From Oscillospiraceae bacterium (GTDB lineage Bacteria; Bacillota_A; Clostridia; Oscillospirales; Ruminococcaceae): a DNA stretch of 64,000 nucleotides. The notes under the pieces are model-generated. The model was not told the DNA's origin. It did not search any database and was given only the letters and a program-made list of their open reading frames with translations. This document shows, one piece after another, positions 17,113 through 24,341 of the stretch (its first letter is position 1; every line of letters starts with the position of its first letter). The DNA lies in NCBI GenBank assembly GCA_017829075.1, contig JAGAJA010000021.1:1-64000 (forward strand), in the 5' to 3' direction. The translations under genes were made by a program, and so were the position numbers.

Positions 17113-17134
17113 TGATAATTAAATGTTATCTGCC
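17113..17134 (-). promoter_or_regulatory. 22-bp element shared with the SHMT-like operon (copy 2)
   Basis: Exact complement of 12273-12294, same orientation relative to its gene, ending 39 bases before the STAND start. Both copies are followed at the same distance by a poor -10-like hexamer, as expected for activator-dependent promoters. Confidence 0.65.
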
Positions 17135-17204
17135 TATAACCTATACAATCATTATACTCCTAACCCAGTGCAATTTCAATATTAACACCTAAAATACGTC
17201 GTTA

Positions 17205-17264
17205 TGCACAAATTGACATTTCGAATATGTGCAATTCGACAAACAATTTATCAAAGGGTATAAT
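17205..17264 (+). promoter_or_regulatory. Promoter and dyad upstream of the XerC-like gene
   Basis: TCGACA (17236-17241) and TATAAT (17259-17264), 17-base spacer. Just upstream, TGCACA (17205-17210) and TGTGCA (17228-17233) form an inverted repeat centred near TTCGAA, a possible operator. Confidence 0.6.
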
Positions 17265-17295
17265 GTTGGTATAAAAAACAAAAAGGAGAAAAACC

Positions 17296-18201
17296 ATGAT
17301 TCTACAAGAAGCTATCAGCACATACCTCACATACTGTATTGAGCAGAAAACCCTCAGTCCCAAAACAACCAAGGCGTACCAGATAGACCTTCAGCAATTT
17401 GCTGAATTCACCCAGAACAAATATGACCGTGAGCATATCAAGAAATACATAACTCAACTTCATAAGCAATTCAAACCCAAAACTGCAAAGCGAAAGATTG
17501 CTGCGCTGAAAGCGTTCACGCATTACCTTATGGTGCAGGATATCATAGACTTAAATCCTTTTGATAAAATCGATACATCGTTTCGTGAACCGATAATACT
17601 TCCAAAAACGATACCATTCAATATAATCAGTGCAATTCTAGCTTCAGCATACAAATCGTTGAAACACTGTCGGACTGAATATTCCAGAAAATGCACACTC
17701 CGCGATATTGCCGTGCTTGAAACTCTTTTTGCTACCGGGGCGAGGGTATCCGAAATCTGCACCCTTACCCCCGACGCAATAGACCTGGAAAATCACACGC
17801 TTAAAATATTCGGAAAAGGCTCAAAAGAGCGAATAATCCAGATTGAAAATCCAGACGTTCTGAAAGCGCTCAGCAACTATTTTGCCGCTTTTCAAGACGA
17901 TATTTCCTGCGCGGGATTTTTCTTTGTTAATAAGCTGAAACATCGCCTGTCTGAGCAGTCGGTACGAACAATGATAAACCGCTACGTTACGTCCATTGGG
18001 TACGAACGCCACATTACTCCGCATATGTTCAGGCATTCATTTGCAACCTTACTACTTGAAGAGGACGTTGATATCCGTTATATTCAAAGAATACTCGGGC
18101 ATAGCTCCATTACTACAACACAGATCTACACTCATGTTGCCATGGCAAAGCAGAAGGAAATTTTAACTGTAAAGCACCCTCGGAACAAAATAAAACTTTG
18201 A
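17296..18201 (+). CDS. XerC/D-like tyrosine recombinase
   Basis: 301 residues, ATG preceded by AAAGGAG. A core-binding SAM-like domain covers about 1-85. The catalytic domain holds R150 (ATGARVSEIC), K174, H243-x2-R246 (TPHMFRHSF), H269 and nucleophile Y278 (TTQIYTHV). Size and the short N-terminus match XerC/D rather than conjugative-element integrases. It lies next to mobile cargo and directly before the structured non-coding region, so it is more likely an element-borne recombinase than the host dif recombinase. The gene is intact. Confidence 0.85.
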   Translation: MILQEAISTYLTYCIEQKTLSPKTTKAYQIDLQQFAEFTQNKYDREHIKKYITQLHKQFKPKTAKRKIAALKAFTHYLMVQDIIDLNPFDKIDTSFREPIILPKTIPFNIISAILASAYKSLKHCRTEYSRKCTLRDIAVLETLFATGARVSEICTLTPDAIDLENHTLKIFGKGSKERIIQIENPDVLKALSNYFAAFQDDISCAGFFFVNKLKHRLSEQSVRTMINRYVTSIGYERHITPHMFRHSFATLLLEEDVDIRYIQRILGHSSITTTQIYTHVAMAKQKEILTVKHPRNKIKL

Positions 18202-18358
18202 AATGCTATAAAATTACTGTAATACGAAACCCCATTCCTGATAATCGGGATTTCTCAGAGCGGATTTATGATATTATTAAAGTACAGGCAGGAATGCTTG
18301 TGAAAGCTCATTGAAAACTGAATAGCAAAGCAAACACATAAGTTGCAGTGCTGTGCTG

Positions 18359-18646
18359 TTTCTGACAGACAAGCGCCAAGACATTCCTGCTTTCGATCTG
18401 ATTTGGTATCTCATTATCCGTGACCACATACTTTTTTGCGCGAGAATAAAAGATACCATGTCACCTGCCGACGGTTCGCAGGCGCCCTAAACGCATAGGG
18501 CGTCCTTAAAGGAACGAGCGCATTTGCAGCCTGCAATATAATGATACTTCCGGTGACGGCTGTCCCACAGGAATGGGCAGAGGTGAGAGTCCTATGTGCG
18601 AATGCGTAACTACTCGCAGTTTGCTTTGAGAAGATATAGTCAGAAA
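18359..18646 (+). ncRNA. Candidate structured RNA between recombinase genes
   Basis: No convincing ORF lies in 18202-18772, but the DNA can form a nested fold. The closing helix is TTTCTGAC (18359-18366) with GTCAGAAA (18639-18646). Inside are GGTATCT (18405-18411) with AGATACC (18451-18457), and GTCACC (18460-18465) with GGTGAC (18552-18557). That helix encloses the CGCCCT/AGGGCG hairpin (18483-18502) and CTGC/GCAG. Further helices are CTG-CCCA/TGGG-CAG (18560-18580) and TGCGA/TCGCA (18597-18618). A terminator follows 6 bases later. A further outside pairing, GCAGGAATG with CATTCCTGC, exists near 18288 and 18382. No known RNA class was recognised. Confidence 0.5.
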
Positions 18647-18651
18647 AAATG

Positions 18652-18692
18652 GGTCGGACTGTACGCAGAAAACGTAATGTCCGACCTATTTT
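18652..18692 (+). terminator. Intrinsic terminator after the structured region
   Basis: GGTCGGAC (18652-18659) pairs with GTCCGACC (18679-18686), with ACG/CGT inside the loop, followed by TATTTT. It implies that 18359-18646 is transcribed on the plus strand. Confidence 0.75.
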
Positions 18693-18703
18693 AGATTGTA
18701 GTC

Positions 18704-18746
18704 TGCTTACATAAGCCAATGGTAACGGCATTGGTTTATGTAAGCA
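18704..18746 (+). repeat. Seventeen-pair hairpin just upstream of tnpW-like gene
   Basis: TGCTTACATAA (18704-18714) and CCAATG (18716-18721) pair with CATTGG (18729-18734) and TTATGTAAGCA (18736-18746), with one mismatch. No T run follows. It ends 26 bases before the next start codon, so it may control that gene or be a protein-binding site. Confidence 0.65.
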
Positions 18747-18772
18747 AATTATAAACGAGAAAGGAGCTGTCA

Positions 18773-18931
18773 ATGGAAATTTGTAAGCCAAACAGCGAAA
18801 TGAGCATGGAGGAAGTTGTTGTTGGCAACACCACATACGTTGTGAAAACCAATGCCAAGAATATTTCCCCAGAATTTGTAAAGAAAACAGTTAAAAAAAT
18901 TCTTTTTGGCACTTTAAAGCAAAAAAGTTAG
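18773..18931 (+). CDS. Small TnpW-like transposon protein
   Basis: 52 residues, ATG preceded by AAAGGAGCTGTCA. The sequence contains VVVGNTTYVVKTNAK followed by a helix (PEFVKKTVKKILF). The IGNTTY-V core is the hallmark of the short TnpW-family proteins encoded just upstream of the TnpX recombinase in Tn4451-like elements. The next gene here is such a recombinase, so the order supports the call. The function of TnpW is not established. Confidence 0.6.
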   Translation: MEICKPNSEMSMEEVVVGNTTYVVKTNAKNISPEFVKKTVKKILFGTLKQKS

Positions 18932-18939
18932 AAAATCTA

Positions 18940-18968
18940 TGGACAAACCCTCCCAGCCATGATATAAT
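18940..18968 (+). promoter_or_regulatory. Promoter of the serine recombinase gene
   Basis: TGGACA (18940-18945) and TATAAT (18963-18968), 17-base spacer, then GGGAGGAGG before the ATG at 19017. Confidence 0.7.
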
Positions 18969-19016
18969 ATATAAGGTAAGGTCTGCGTTTGTTCAAGCGG
19001 CGGGAGGAGGACATTT

Positions 19017-20657
19017 ATGAACTTGAACAGCGCAATAACCGAAAGAGGTGCAGTCACCGCACTCTATTGCCGGCTTAGCTGCGATGATGATAACGAGGGT
19101 GAGAGCCTCTCGATTGAAAATCAGAAGAAACTGCTTACACAATATGCTGACGAAAAAGGCTTTTTCAACACAAGATTCTACGTTGATGACGGAATATCCG
19201 GAACGACATTTGAGCGCGACGGTTTCAAGGCTATGCTGAACGATGTTCAGAACGGCGAGGTCAAAACGGTTATAGTCAAGGATATGAGCCGTTTCGGAAG
19301 AGATTACATTCAAGTGGGTATGTACACGGAAATTTTATTTCCGCAGAATAACGTCCGTTTCATCGCAATTAACGACAGCTATGACAGCGCAAATGGCGAC
19401 AATGATTTCATTCCGTTTAAGAATATTATGAACGAATGGTATGCGAAAGATACTAGCAAGAAAATCAAGGCGGTCAATCGAGCAAAGGCACGGGCAGGCG
19501 AACATCTCACATCAAATGTGCCGTATGGTTATATCAAGAATCCTGATAACCCCAAGCAATGGATAATTGACGAAGAATCCGCCGATGTCGTTCGGGAAAT
19601 ATTTCAGCTTTGTTTACAAGGTCTGAAAATGAACCAGATAGCAAATATTCTTTGTGCGAGAAAAGTTTTAATTCCAACAGTTTACAAGTCTGTCAACGGA
19701 ATCGTTAATCGTAATTTCAATGAGGAAACAAAATACTTTTGGAACAGCGATACGGTTTCTCGCATTCTTGCAAATCGCTGCTACGCTGGCGATACGGTAA
19801 ACGGTAAAACCACAAAGAAATCTTTCAAAATCAAGAAACGTATTGATTTATCACCGGAGGAATGGCAAATAGTCCCGAACACTCATGAGGCGATAATCGA
19901 CCGTGAAACTTGGGAGTTAGTTCAAAAGATCCGGCAAGGACGACGGCGTAATGTAAAGCATAACCACCAGATACCGGTCTTGTCGGGACATCTTTTCTGT
20001 GCTGACTGTGGGAGGAAACTGTACTACGTTAAGCCGCCCGAGCAGGCTGAATACTATTGCTGTTCCGGATACCGTAAGCGCACACATTCATGCACGGGAC
20101 ATCACATTAGGGCGGACGTTGTGGAGCAGATTCTGATACGTCAGATAAATGATGTAATGAAGTTCGTTTCAGAATATGAGGACGAATTCGTTCGTCAGGT
20201 CATGGAACGAGGAACGGCTGAACACCTAAAGCAGACCAGTTCACTGAAGAAAACCATTGACACAGCCAAGCGGCGTATTGAGCAAATCGACAGCGTAATC
20301 TCTCAGCTCTATGAGGACAAGGTTGCTGGGCAAATAAACGCTGAAATGTTCACAAAGCTCTCGGCAAAGTACATAGCAGAGCAGGAAGAACAGAACGCTG
20401 CTTTGAAATCGGCTCAAAAGGAGATGTCGACTCTTGAAGCGAAGAAAACCGATACAACAAGGTTTGTCGACCTTGTAAGGAAATACTTGCATATCACAGA
20501 GCTTACGCCGCAAATTCTCAACGAGTTCATCGACAAAGTGACCGTTCATCAAGCCGTTAAGGTTGACGGTAAACGCCGACAGGACATTGAGGTTTATTTT
20601 AACGGTGTCGGGCAGATTTCGTCCGATATACCAAAAAAGCCCGAAACAACCGAGTGA
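19017..20657 (+). CDS. Large serine recombinase, TnpX-like
   Basis: 546 residues, complete. The N-terminal resolvase domain has the nucleophile S21 (LYCRLSCDDD, then GESLSIENQKKLL), a DGISGTTFERDGF loop and VKDMSRFGRDYIQVG. The recombinase domain follows at about 165-290 (NVPYGYIKNPDNP...). A zinc ribbon (LFCADCGRKLYY, YYCCSG, CTGHH) lies at about 320-360, then a long coiled coil used to stabilise recombination synapses. These enzymes insert and excise elements such as Tn4451. The tnpW-like gene upstream and the chromosomal glycosyltransferase gene directly downstream place the right end of the mobile island between 20657 and 20730 or just inside the glycosyltransferase 3' end. Confidence 0.92.
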   Translation: MNLNSAITERGAVTALYCRLSCDDDNEGESLSIENQKKLLTQYADEKGFFNTRFYVDDGISGTTFERDGFKAMLNDVQNGEVKTVIVKDMSRFGRDYIQVGMYTEILFPQNNVRFIAINDSYDSANGDNDFIPFKNIMNEWYAKDTSKKIKAVNRAKARAGEHLTSNVPYGYIKNPDNPKQWIIDEESADVVREIFQLCLQGLKMNQIANILCARKVLIPTVYKSVNGIVNRNFNEETKYFWNSDTVSRILANRCYAGDTVNGKTTKKSFKIKKRIDLSPEEWQIVPNTHEAIIDRETWELVQKIRQGRRRNVKHNHQIPVLSGHLFCADCGRKLYYVKPPEQAEYYCCSGYRKRTHSCTGHHIRADVVEQILIRQINDVMKFVSEYEDEFVRQVMERGTAEHLKQTSSLKKTIDTAKRRIEQIDSVISQLYEDKVAGQINAEMFTKLSAKYIAEQEEQNAALKSAQKEMSTLEAKKTDTTRFVDLVRKYLHITELTPQILNEFIDKVTVHQAVKVDGKRRQDIEVYFNGVGQISSDIPKKPETTE

Positions 20658-20728
20658 ACGGTCGTTTCGGACTTTGGCGGGATTATATATCCCTCAGACG
20701 CTCCCGCATTCGGCGGAGGATTATTTTG

Positions 20729-21772
20729 TTAAATGTGATTTTTCTGAGGCTCGGCGCGGTGGTCATCGCTTGATAATTGTTCGGGTTTGTTCTGATACAC
20801 CGCAATGAGTCGTGATCCTATTTTGCTTATGTCCATATTCCGGACTGCTTTTCTGCCGTTATCGCGTATTGAAACTAGTTTTCCGGAGAGAATTCCGCGA
20901 ATTTCCTTGATGAAGTCCTCTTTGTCCGAAGCCTTGTAGCAGTCCTCTACGTCTTTTAGCCAGTCAAAAGCCGGAATATCCCGGACGATCACATTTGCGT
21001 TCGCGGCAAGAGCTTCCAGAAGTACAATGCCCTCGGTTTCCTCAAATGTGGGGAAAACATATACATCGCAGCCGACGTAGGCTTTTTTCAGCTCTTCCGG
21101 TTGTACATAACCGGCGAAAATAAGGTTAGGAAGCTTTGTGCGCACAGCTTTTCGTATTTTGTGCGGCACGGTATACAAGGGCGTTTTCCCGAACCAAATA
21201 AACTTGCAGTCAGGCATTGTCCGCGCCATTTCCACGAAGTCAAGAATTCCTTTCCTCTCAAAGTATAGTCCTACCGCAATGATTACCTTATCCTCCTCGG
21301 ATAATCCATAGCAATGTCTGAAATCAGCCCGGTCATTGGGCATAGGTGTATATTTTTCAAGCTCAATTCCATTTGAAATGGCATAGACCGGCGGTTTTAT
21401 CCCGTAACCCTCTATGAGCCGTTTAGAGTAACTCGTTGGCGTAATTATCGCGTCCCCGGAGTTGTAGCAGGAGCAGATCCATTTCTTGAACAGCGGCGCC
21501 AACAGGTTTGAGCCGATAAATGAATTTCGAAAATCCTCTTCGGTGGAGTGCGCATGGTAGATCACGCGTTTTCCTTTCTTCCTAGATTTAACTGCAAGAT
21601 GTCTGGATTTCAGACCGAGCGTGTTTATGTGTACTACATCGTAAGTGTCGCGGGGATCAAGGGTGTATTCGACACCCTCAAGCTCCAGCGCCCTGCGTTG
21701 ATGTAATATAGCACGTCCAAGACCTGATATCTTAATCAGATTATATGCTTCTGAATATAGTAATACTTTCAT
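20729..21772 (-). CDS. GT4 glycosyltransferase, CpoA/LafB-like
   Basis: 347 residues from the ATG preceded by AAGGAGAAAGAA. An upstream start in the same frame at 21820 has no site. GT-B fold: the N-terminal domain begins MKVLLYSEAYNLIKISGLGRA and contains HAHSTEEDFRNSFIGSNLLAP. The C-terminal nucleotide-sugar domain contains VGLYFERKG and the retaining-GT4 motif EETEGIVLLEALA. The opening and the HAHS...EDFRNSF segment are those of CpoA/LafB-type enzymes, which add a second sugar to glucosyl-diacylglycerol for membrane glycolipids and lipoteichoic acid anchors. Substrate assignment is by resemblance only. Its 3' end faces the island border. The last residues (SSDDHRAEPQKNHI) may have been replaced by the insertion. 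Confidence 0.75.
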   Translation of the reverse strand: MKVLLYSEAYNLIKISGLGRAILHQRRALELEGVEYTLDPRDTYDVVHINTLGLKSRHLAVKSRKKGKRVIYHAHSTEEDFRNSFIGSNLLAPLFKKWICSCYNSGDAIITPTSYSKRLIEGYGIKPPVYAISNGIELEKYTPMPNDRADFRHCYGLSEEDKVIIAVGLYFERKGILDFVEMARTMPDCKFIWFGKTPLYTVPHKIRKAVRTKLPNLIFAGYVQPEELKKAYVGCDVYVFPTFEETEGIVLLEALAANANVIVRDIPAFDWLKDVEDCYKASDKEDFIKEIRGILSGKLVSIRDNGRKAVRNMDISKIGSRLIAVYQNKPEQLSSDDHRAEPQKNHI

Positions 21773-21843
21773 TTCTTTCTCCTTATGCTTAATGTTTTCT
21801 TGCGCTTCATAATAAATCATTTCTCGATTTTTTTACCAGAGGC

Positions 21844-21872
21844 ATTGAATTGTACGGGAAAAGCACTGTCAA
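21844..21872 (-). promoter_or_regulatory. Promoter of the glycosyltransferase gene
   Basis: On the minus strand TTGACA (complement 21867-21872) and TTCAAT (complement 21844-21849), 17-base spacer. Confidence 0.6.
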
Positions 21873-21878
21873 AAACAA

Positions 21879-22033
21879 TTATCCCAGCAGAGATTTTCTG
21901 CCGGGATAAGTATATCATAAGGAGATGGAATTGTAAACATAAAATTACTTAATCTATTCTTGCAAATTTCTTAAAAATTGTTTCGATTTCTTAACAAATC
22001 TTAACAAAAAACCGCCAGAACTGGCGGCTTTTT
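21879..22033 (-). terminator. Two hairpin terminators downstream of the small NrdD-like gene
   Basis: CCGCCA/TGGCGG near 22012-22027 is flanked by A and T runs and can work both ways. A second, TTATCCC-GCAGA with TCTGC-GGGATAA (21879-21909), is followed on the minus strand by ATTGTTTTTG. Together they insulate the gene at 22040 from the glycosyltransferase promoter. Nothing else is seen in the interval. Confidence 0.75.
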
Positions 22034-22039
22034 ATATGT

Positions 22040-22306
22040 TCAGTTAATCTCATGCTTTACACGATCGGCTTCCTCGGCGCGCTTCGCATTGTTGAAACGG
22101 TCAAGCGTACCTACGAGATATCCAGTTATTCTGCGTATCCGCTCGAACGGCTGGTCACAGAAATGATATGTGCAGTTGACATACTCCCCGTAAACATCAA
22201 AGTCAATGGCAGTGATATTTCTGTCCGGGTACTTTTTCAGTGCAGCGTCAGTGTAGTAGTCGATCTCCTGCTGGGGGAGAGTTCCTCCGGTTACGTTGAT
22301 TTTCAT
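22040..22306 (-). CDS. Small protein resembling the NrdD C-terminus
   Basis: 88 residues, start ATG at complement 22304-22306 with AGGTGG eight bases upstream. The end, RIRRITGYLVGTLDRFNNAK then EEADRVKH, matches the C-terminal glycyl-radical tail of anaerobic ribonucleotide reductase NrdD, where the radical glycine sits in R-x-x-GYL. The zinc cysteines and all of the catalytic body of NrdD are absent. Short proteins of this kind are common in Firmicutes and often annotated as anaerobic ribonucleoside-triphosphate reductase. Whether it carries a radical, as the stand-alone GrcA does for pyruvate formate-lyase, is unknown. Confidence 0.55.
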   Translation of the reverse strand: MKINVTGGTLPQQEIDYYTDAALKKYPDRNITAIDFDVYGEYVNCTYHFCDQPFERIRRITGYLVGTLDRFNNAKRAEEADRVKHEIN

Positions 22307-22448
22307 TCTTTTCACCACCTTTTAACAAAGTCAGGATTAATTCCTAATTATAGTATATCACTATATCTTGCGTTTGTCAATAGGTTTGCGCAATATATTT
22401 TGATGTTTTGCATAAATCGGTTATGTTCAGTTATGCGAGGAGGAACTT

Positions 22449-22546
22449 CTAGGGACACGATGATTAAAGCGAAGCGTACCAAATTCAGCACCGCGAGTAC
22501 GCTCGTTTGAGCGGGGCGAATTTGGTTTAATCAGCGTTTCCCCTAG
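22449..22546. repeat. Long imperfect palindrome overlapping the DUF368 3' end
   Basis: CTAGGG (22449-22454) and CCCTAG (22541-22546) bound the structure. Inside, ACCAAATTC (22478-22486) pairs with GAATTTGGT (22518-22526), and GC-CCGC pairs with GCGG-GC. The right arm includes the last codons of the gene ending at 22527, so it may stabilise or end that transcript. Confidence 0.6.
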
Positions 22547-23348
22547 GCTTTCTATCAAGCTGGAGCCAGTACACAACGGCAAAGCCAATTACTGCGCACA
22601 CTCCGCCGGTTACTAGCTCCACACCGCTAGCGCCGCCGGGGATAAGCTCTCTCAGCGAGGCAAGCATAAAGCCGAGGATCACCATGAACGTACCTGCCTG
22701 ATGCCGCTGAATAAGAGCCTCCAGCAGCTTTGCAGTTATGAATATACCCACTAACAGTCCGATACCTATAGGAACAAGTGAAAGAAGCTCCAGAGCGCCC
22801 AGTTTATCCATCACTGCGTCATAAATTCCGAGCATATACAAGAAATGCGACGCGCTTATCCCCGGAAGCACCAGCGCCGCCGCCAGAAGGATTCCTCCGA
22901 TGAATTGCAGAAGCACGCCGGAAAATCCGTCCCGTTCCGGGGAGAACATACCCTCCGGCAGCATAGAGAGGAGCATTACAGCCACAGCCCCGGCAAGTAT
23001 CAGGGCAATTTTTCCCGGGGTGATCTTCCTTATTTCCGCTTTCCGGAATATCATAGGAATTCCGCCCGCCACCGCGCCGAGAAAAAGGAAGCGCAGCGGC
23101 ACTTCCGCAGGGGTAGTCAGCAGGAAGGATATCAGCCGGGCGATAAGGAGCATTCCGACCACAGCGCCTGCGCCGAATTTCAGCAGGATTGGTATTGATT
23201 TTTTCGGCTCTGAGAATAATCGGCTTATCGCGCTCACAAGTCTGTCGTATATCCCGATGATCATTGCCGCACAGCCGCCGCTGACGCCGGGGACAGTCAT
23301 TGCGGCTCCCACGGCTAGTCCGCTTAAAATAACGTTAAGTGTAGTCAT
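22527..23348 (-). CDS. DUF368 membrane protein, probable polyprenyl-phosphate transporter
   Basis: 273 residues with about eight hydrophobic segments. The DUF368 signature is duplicated: GLAVGAAMTVPGVSGGCAAMIIGIYDRLV at the N-terminus and LAAALVLPGISASHFLYMLGIYDAVM at about 155-185. This inverted duplication of VPG(V/I)S motifs is typical. DUF368 proteins (PopT) have been shown to recycle undecaprenyl phosphate across the membrane for cell-wall synthesis. The assignment rests on the family signature. The gene stands alone, divergent from secG and with a long palindrome at its 3' end. Confidence 0.8.
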   Translation of the reverse strand: MTTLNVILSGLAVGAAMTVPGVSGGCAAMIIGIYDRLVSAISRLFSEPKKSIPILLKFGAGAVVGMLLIARLISFLLTTPAEVPLRFLFLGAVAGGIPMIFRKAEIRKITPGKIALILAGAVAVMLLSMLPEGMFSPERDGFSGVLLQFIGGILLAAALVLPGISASHFLYMLGIYDAVMDKLGALELLSLVPIGIGLLVGIFITAKLLEALIQRHQAGTFMVILGFMLASLRELIPGGASGVELVTGGVCAVIGFAVVYWLQLDRKPRGNAD

Positions 23349-23430
23349 AATATCTCCTTTGAGGGTTGTACTAATAGTATATGCAGTAGATTACAAGGTA
23401 AGAACAAAAGGGAATAATAATTGGGGCGCT

Positions 23431-23620
23431 GCCGATAAAGCAGTTCTCGACCCGCCGAGAAAATCATCTGTTGCAAAGATGAGTGTCGGCGAGGCGGAAT
23501 TGCCAAAGGCGGCAACGCCTTAGTGTGTTGCCGATAAAGCAGTTTCCGACCCGCCGAGCAAATCATCTATCGCTTAGATGAAGTTTTGGCGAGGCGGAAT
23601 TGCCTAAAGGGGCACCCTTT
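23431..23620. repeat. Two tandem copies of a hairpin-rich 99-base unit
   Basis: The 23349-23789 interval holds two imperfect direct repeats. Copy 1 starts at 23431 and copy 2 at 23530, both opening GCCGATAAAGCAGTT. They share CGACCCGCCGAG, AAATCATCT, GGCGAGGCGGAATTGCC. Each can fold through CCGCC/GGCGG arms. They resemble dispersed REP/BIME-type intergenic units rather than genes. Downstream the region only holds the secG promoter. Confidence 0.75.
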
Positions 23621-23700
23621 ATCTGAAACGCTTTTTTTACATTTTGCCGGAGAAACAAGAAAAAAATTCCGGCTAATATAAAAAAGTTTTCAAAAAACAC

Positions 23701-23729
23701 TTGCATTTTGAGAGAAAATGTGATATACT
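23701..23729 (+). promoter_or_regulatory. Promoter of secG
   Basis: TTGCAT (23701-23706) and TATACT (23724-23729), 17-base spacer. Confidence 0.7.
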
Positions 23730-23789
23730 TAACAGGTATGATATCACTTGTACTATTTTGTACATAATAATATGGAGGATTTTTATTAA

Positions 23790-24239
23790 ATGGGTATTTT
23801 TGAAATAATCAGCGCTATCGTTCTGATAATCGCCTGCGTATTCATCATAATCGTGGTTCTTATGCAGGACACCAAAACTCAGATGTCACAGACCATTTCC
23901 GGTAACACCGGAGATAACTACTTCGGAAAGAACTCCGGCAGAACCAAGGAGGCAATGCTCAACAAGGCTACCACAGTAGCGGCGATCGTATTCTTCGTGC
24001 TGGCTGTTCTGGTAAATGTTGTAAACGTATATTTTGGCAGCTTAAAAACCGACGACACCTCTTCTGCTTCCACCGATTCCAGCGTGGCTTCCATTGTTGA
24101 GGATATTGCTGATGAAACCAGTGATGAAGCATCTGACACCGCTGACTCCGCCGACTCCGGCACATCGGTCACTGATGAAGTATCTGAAACAAGCTCTGAG
24201 GCTGACGCAGACAGCGGACAGACTTCTGCTGAACAGTAA
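23790..24239 (+). CDS. secG: Protein translocase subunit SecG
   Basis: 149 residues, ATG preceded by ATGGAGGATTTT. Two membrane segments (about 5-28 and 65-85) flank the conserved cytoplasmic loop VLMQDTKTQMSQTISGN...YFGKNSGRTKEAMLNK, which is diagnostic of SecG. SecG joins SecYE and eases SecA-driven export. Compared with the usual 75-80 residues, this one has an extra tail of about 60 residues rich in Asp, Glu, Ser and Thr. The next gene is rnr, as in many Firmicutes. Confidence 0.92.
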   Translation: MGIFEIISAIVLIIACVFIIIVVLMQDTKTQMSQTISGNTGDNYFGKNSGRTKEAMLNKATTVAAIVFFVLAVLVNVVNVYFGSLKTDDTSSASTDSSVASIVEDIADETSDEASDTADSADSGTSVTDEVSETSSEADADSGQTSAEQ

Positions 24240-24246
24240 AAACCGG

Positions 24247-24275
24247 GGACAGGCAATATCGCCTGTCCTTTTTGT
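24247..24275 (+). terminator. Terminator between secG and rnr
   Basis: GGACAGGC (24247-24254) pairs with GCCTGTCC (24261-24268) and is followed by TTTTT. Confidence 0.85.
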
Positions 24276-24341
24276 TAATAACGTGTAAAGTTGCGGTAAT
24301 ACTAATATTGATCTGCGGTGATTTACCGGGAAAGGACACAT

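Noticed and set aside
17296..18201. Calling the XerC-like gene the host dif recombinase.
   Set aside because: Its neighbours are mobile cargo and a transposon, and no dif-like site is recognisable nearby, so it is better treated as element-borne.
18359..18646. The segment with GAAGATATAGTC near 18630 looked like the 3' strand of group I intron P7.
   Set aside because: No complementary GACTA-type strand lies upstream within 300 bases, and the helices that can be drawn do not match the P3-P8 core. I therefore list only an unclassified structured RNA candidate.
23431..23620. Spaced repeats that might be a short CRISPR array.
   Set aside because: Only two long units of about 99 bases with matching interiors, no spacer-repeat alternation and no cas genes.
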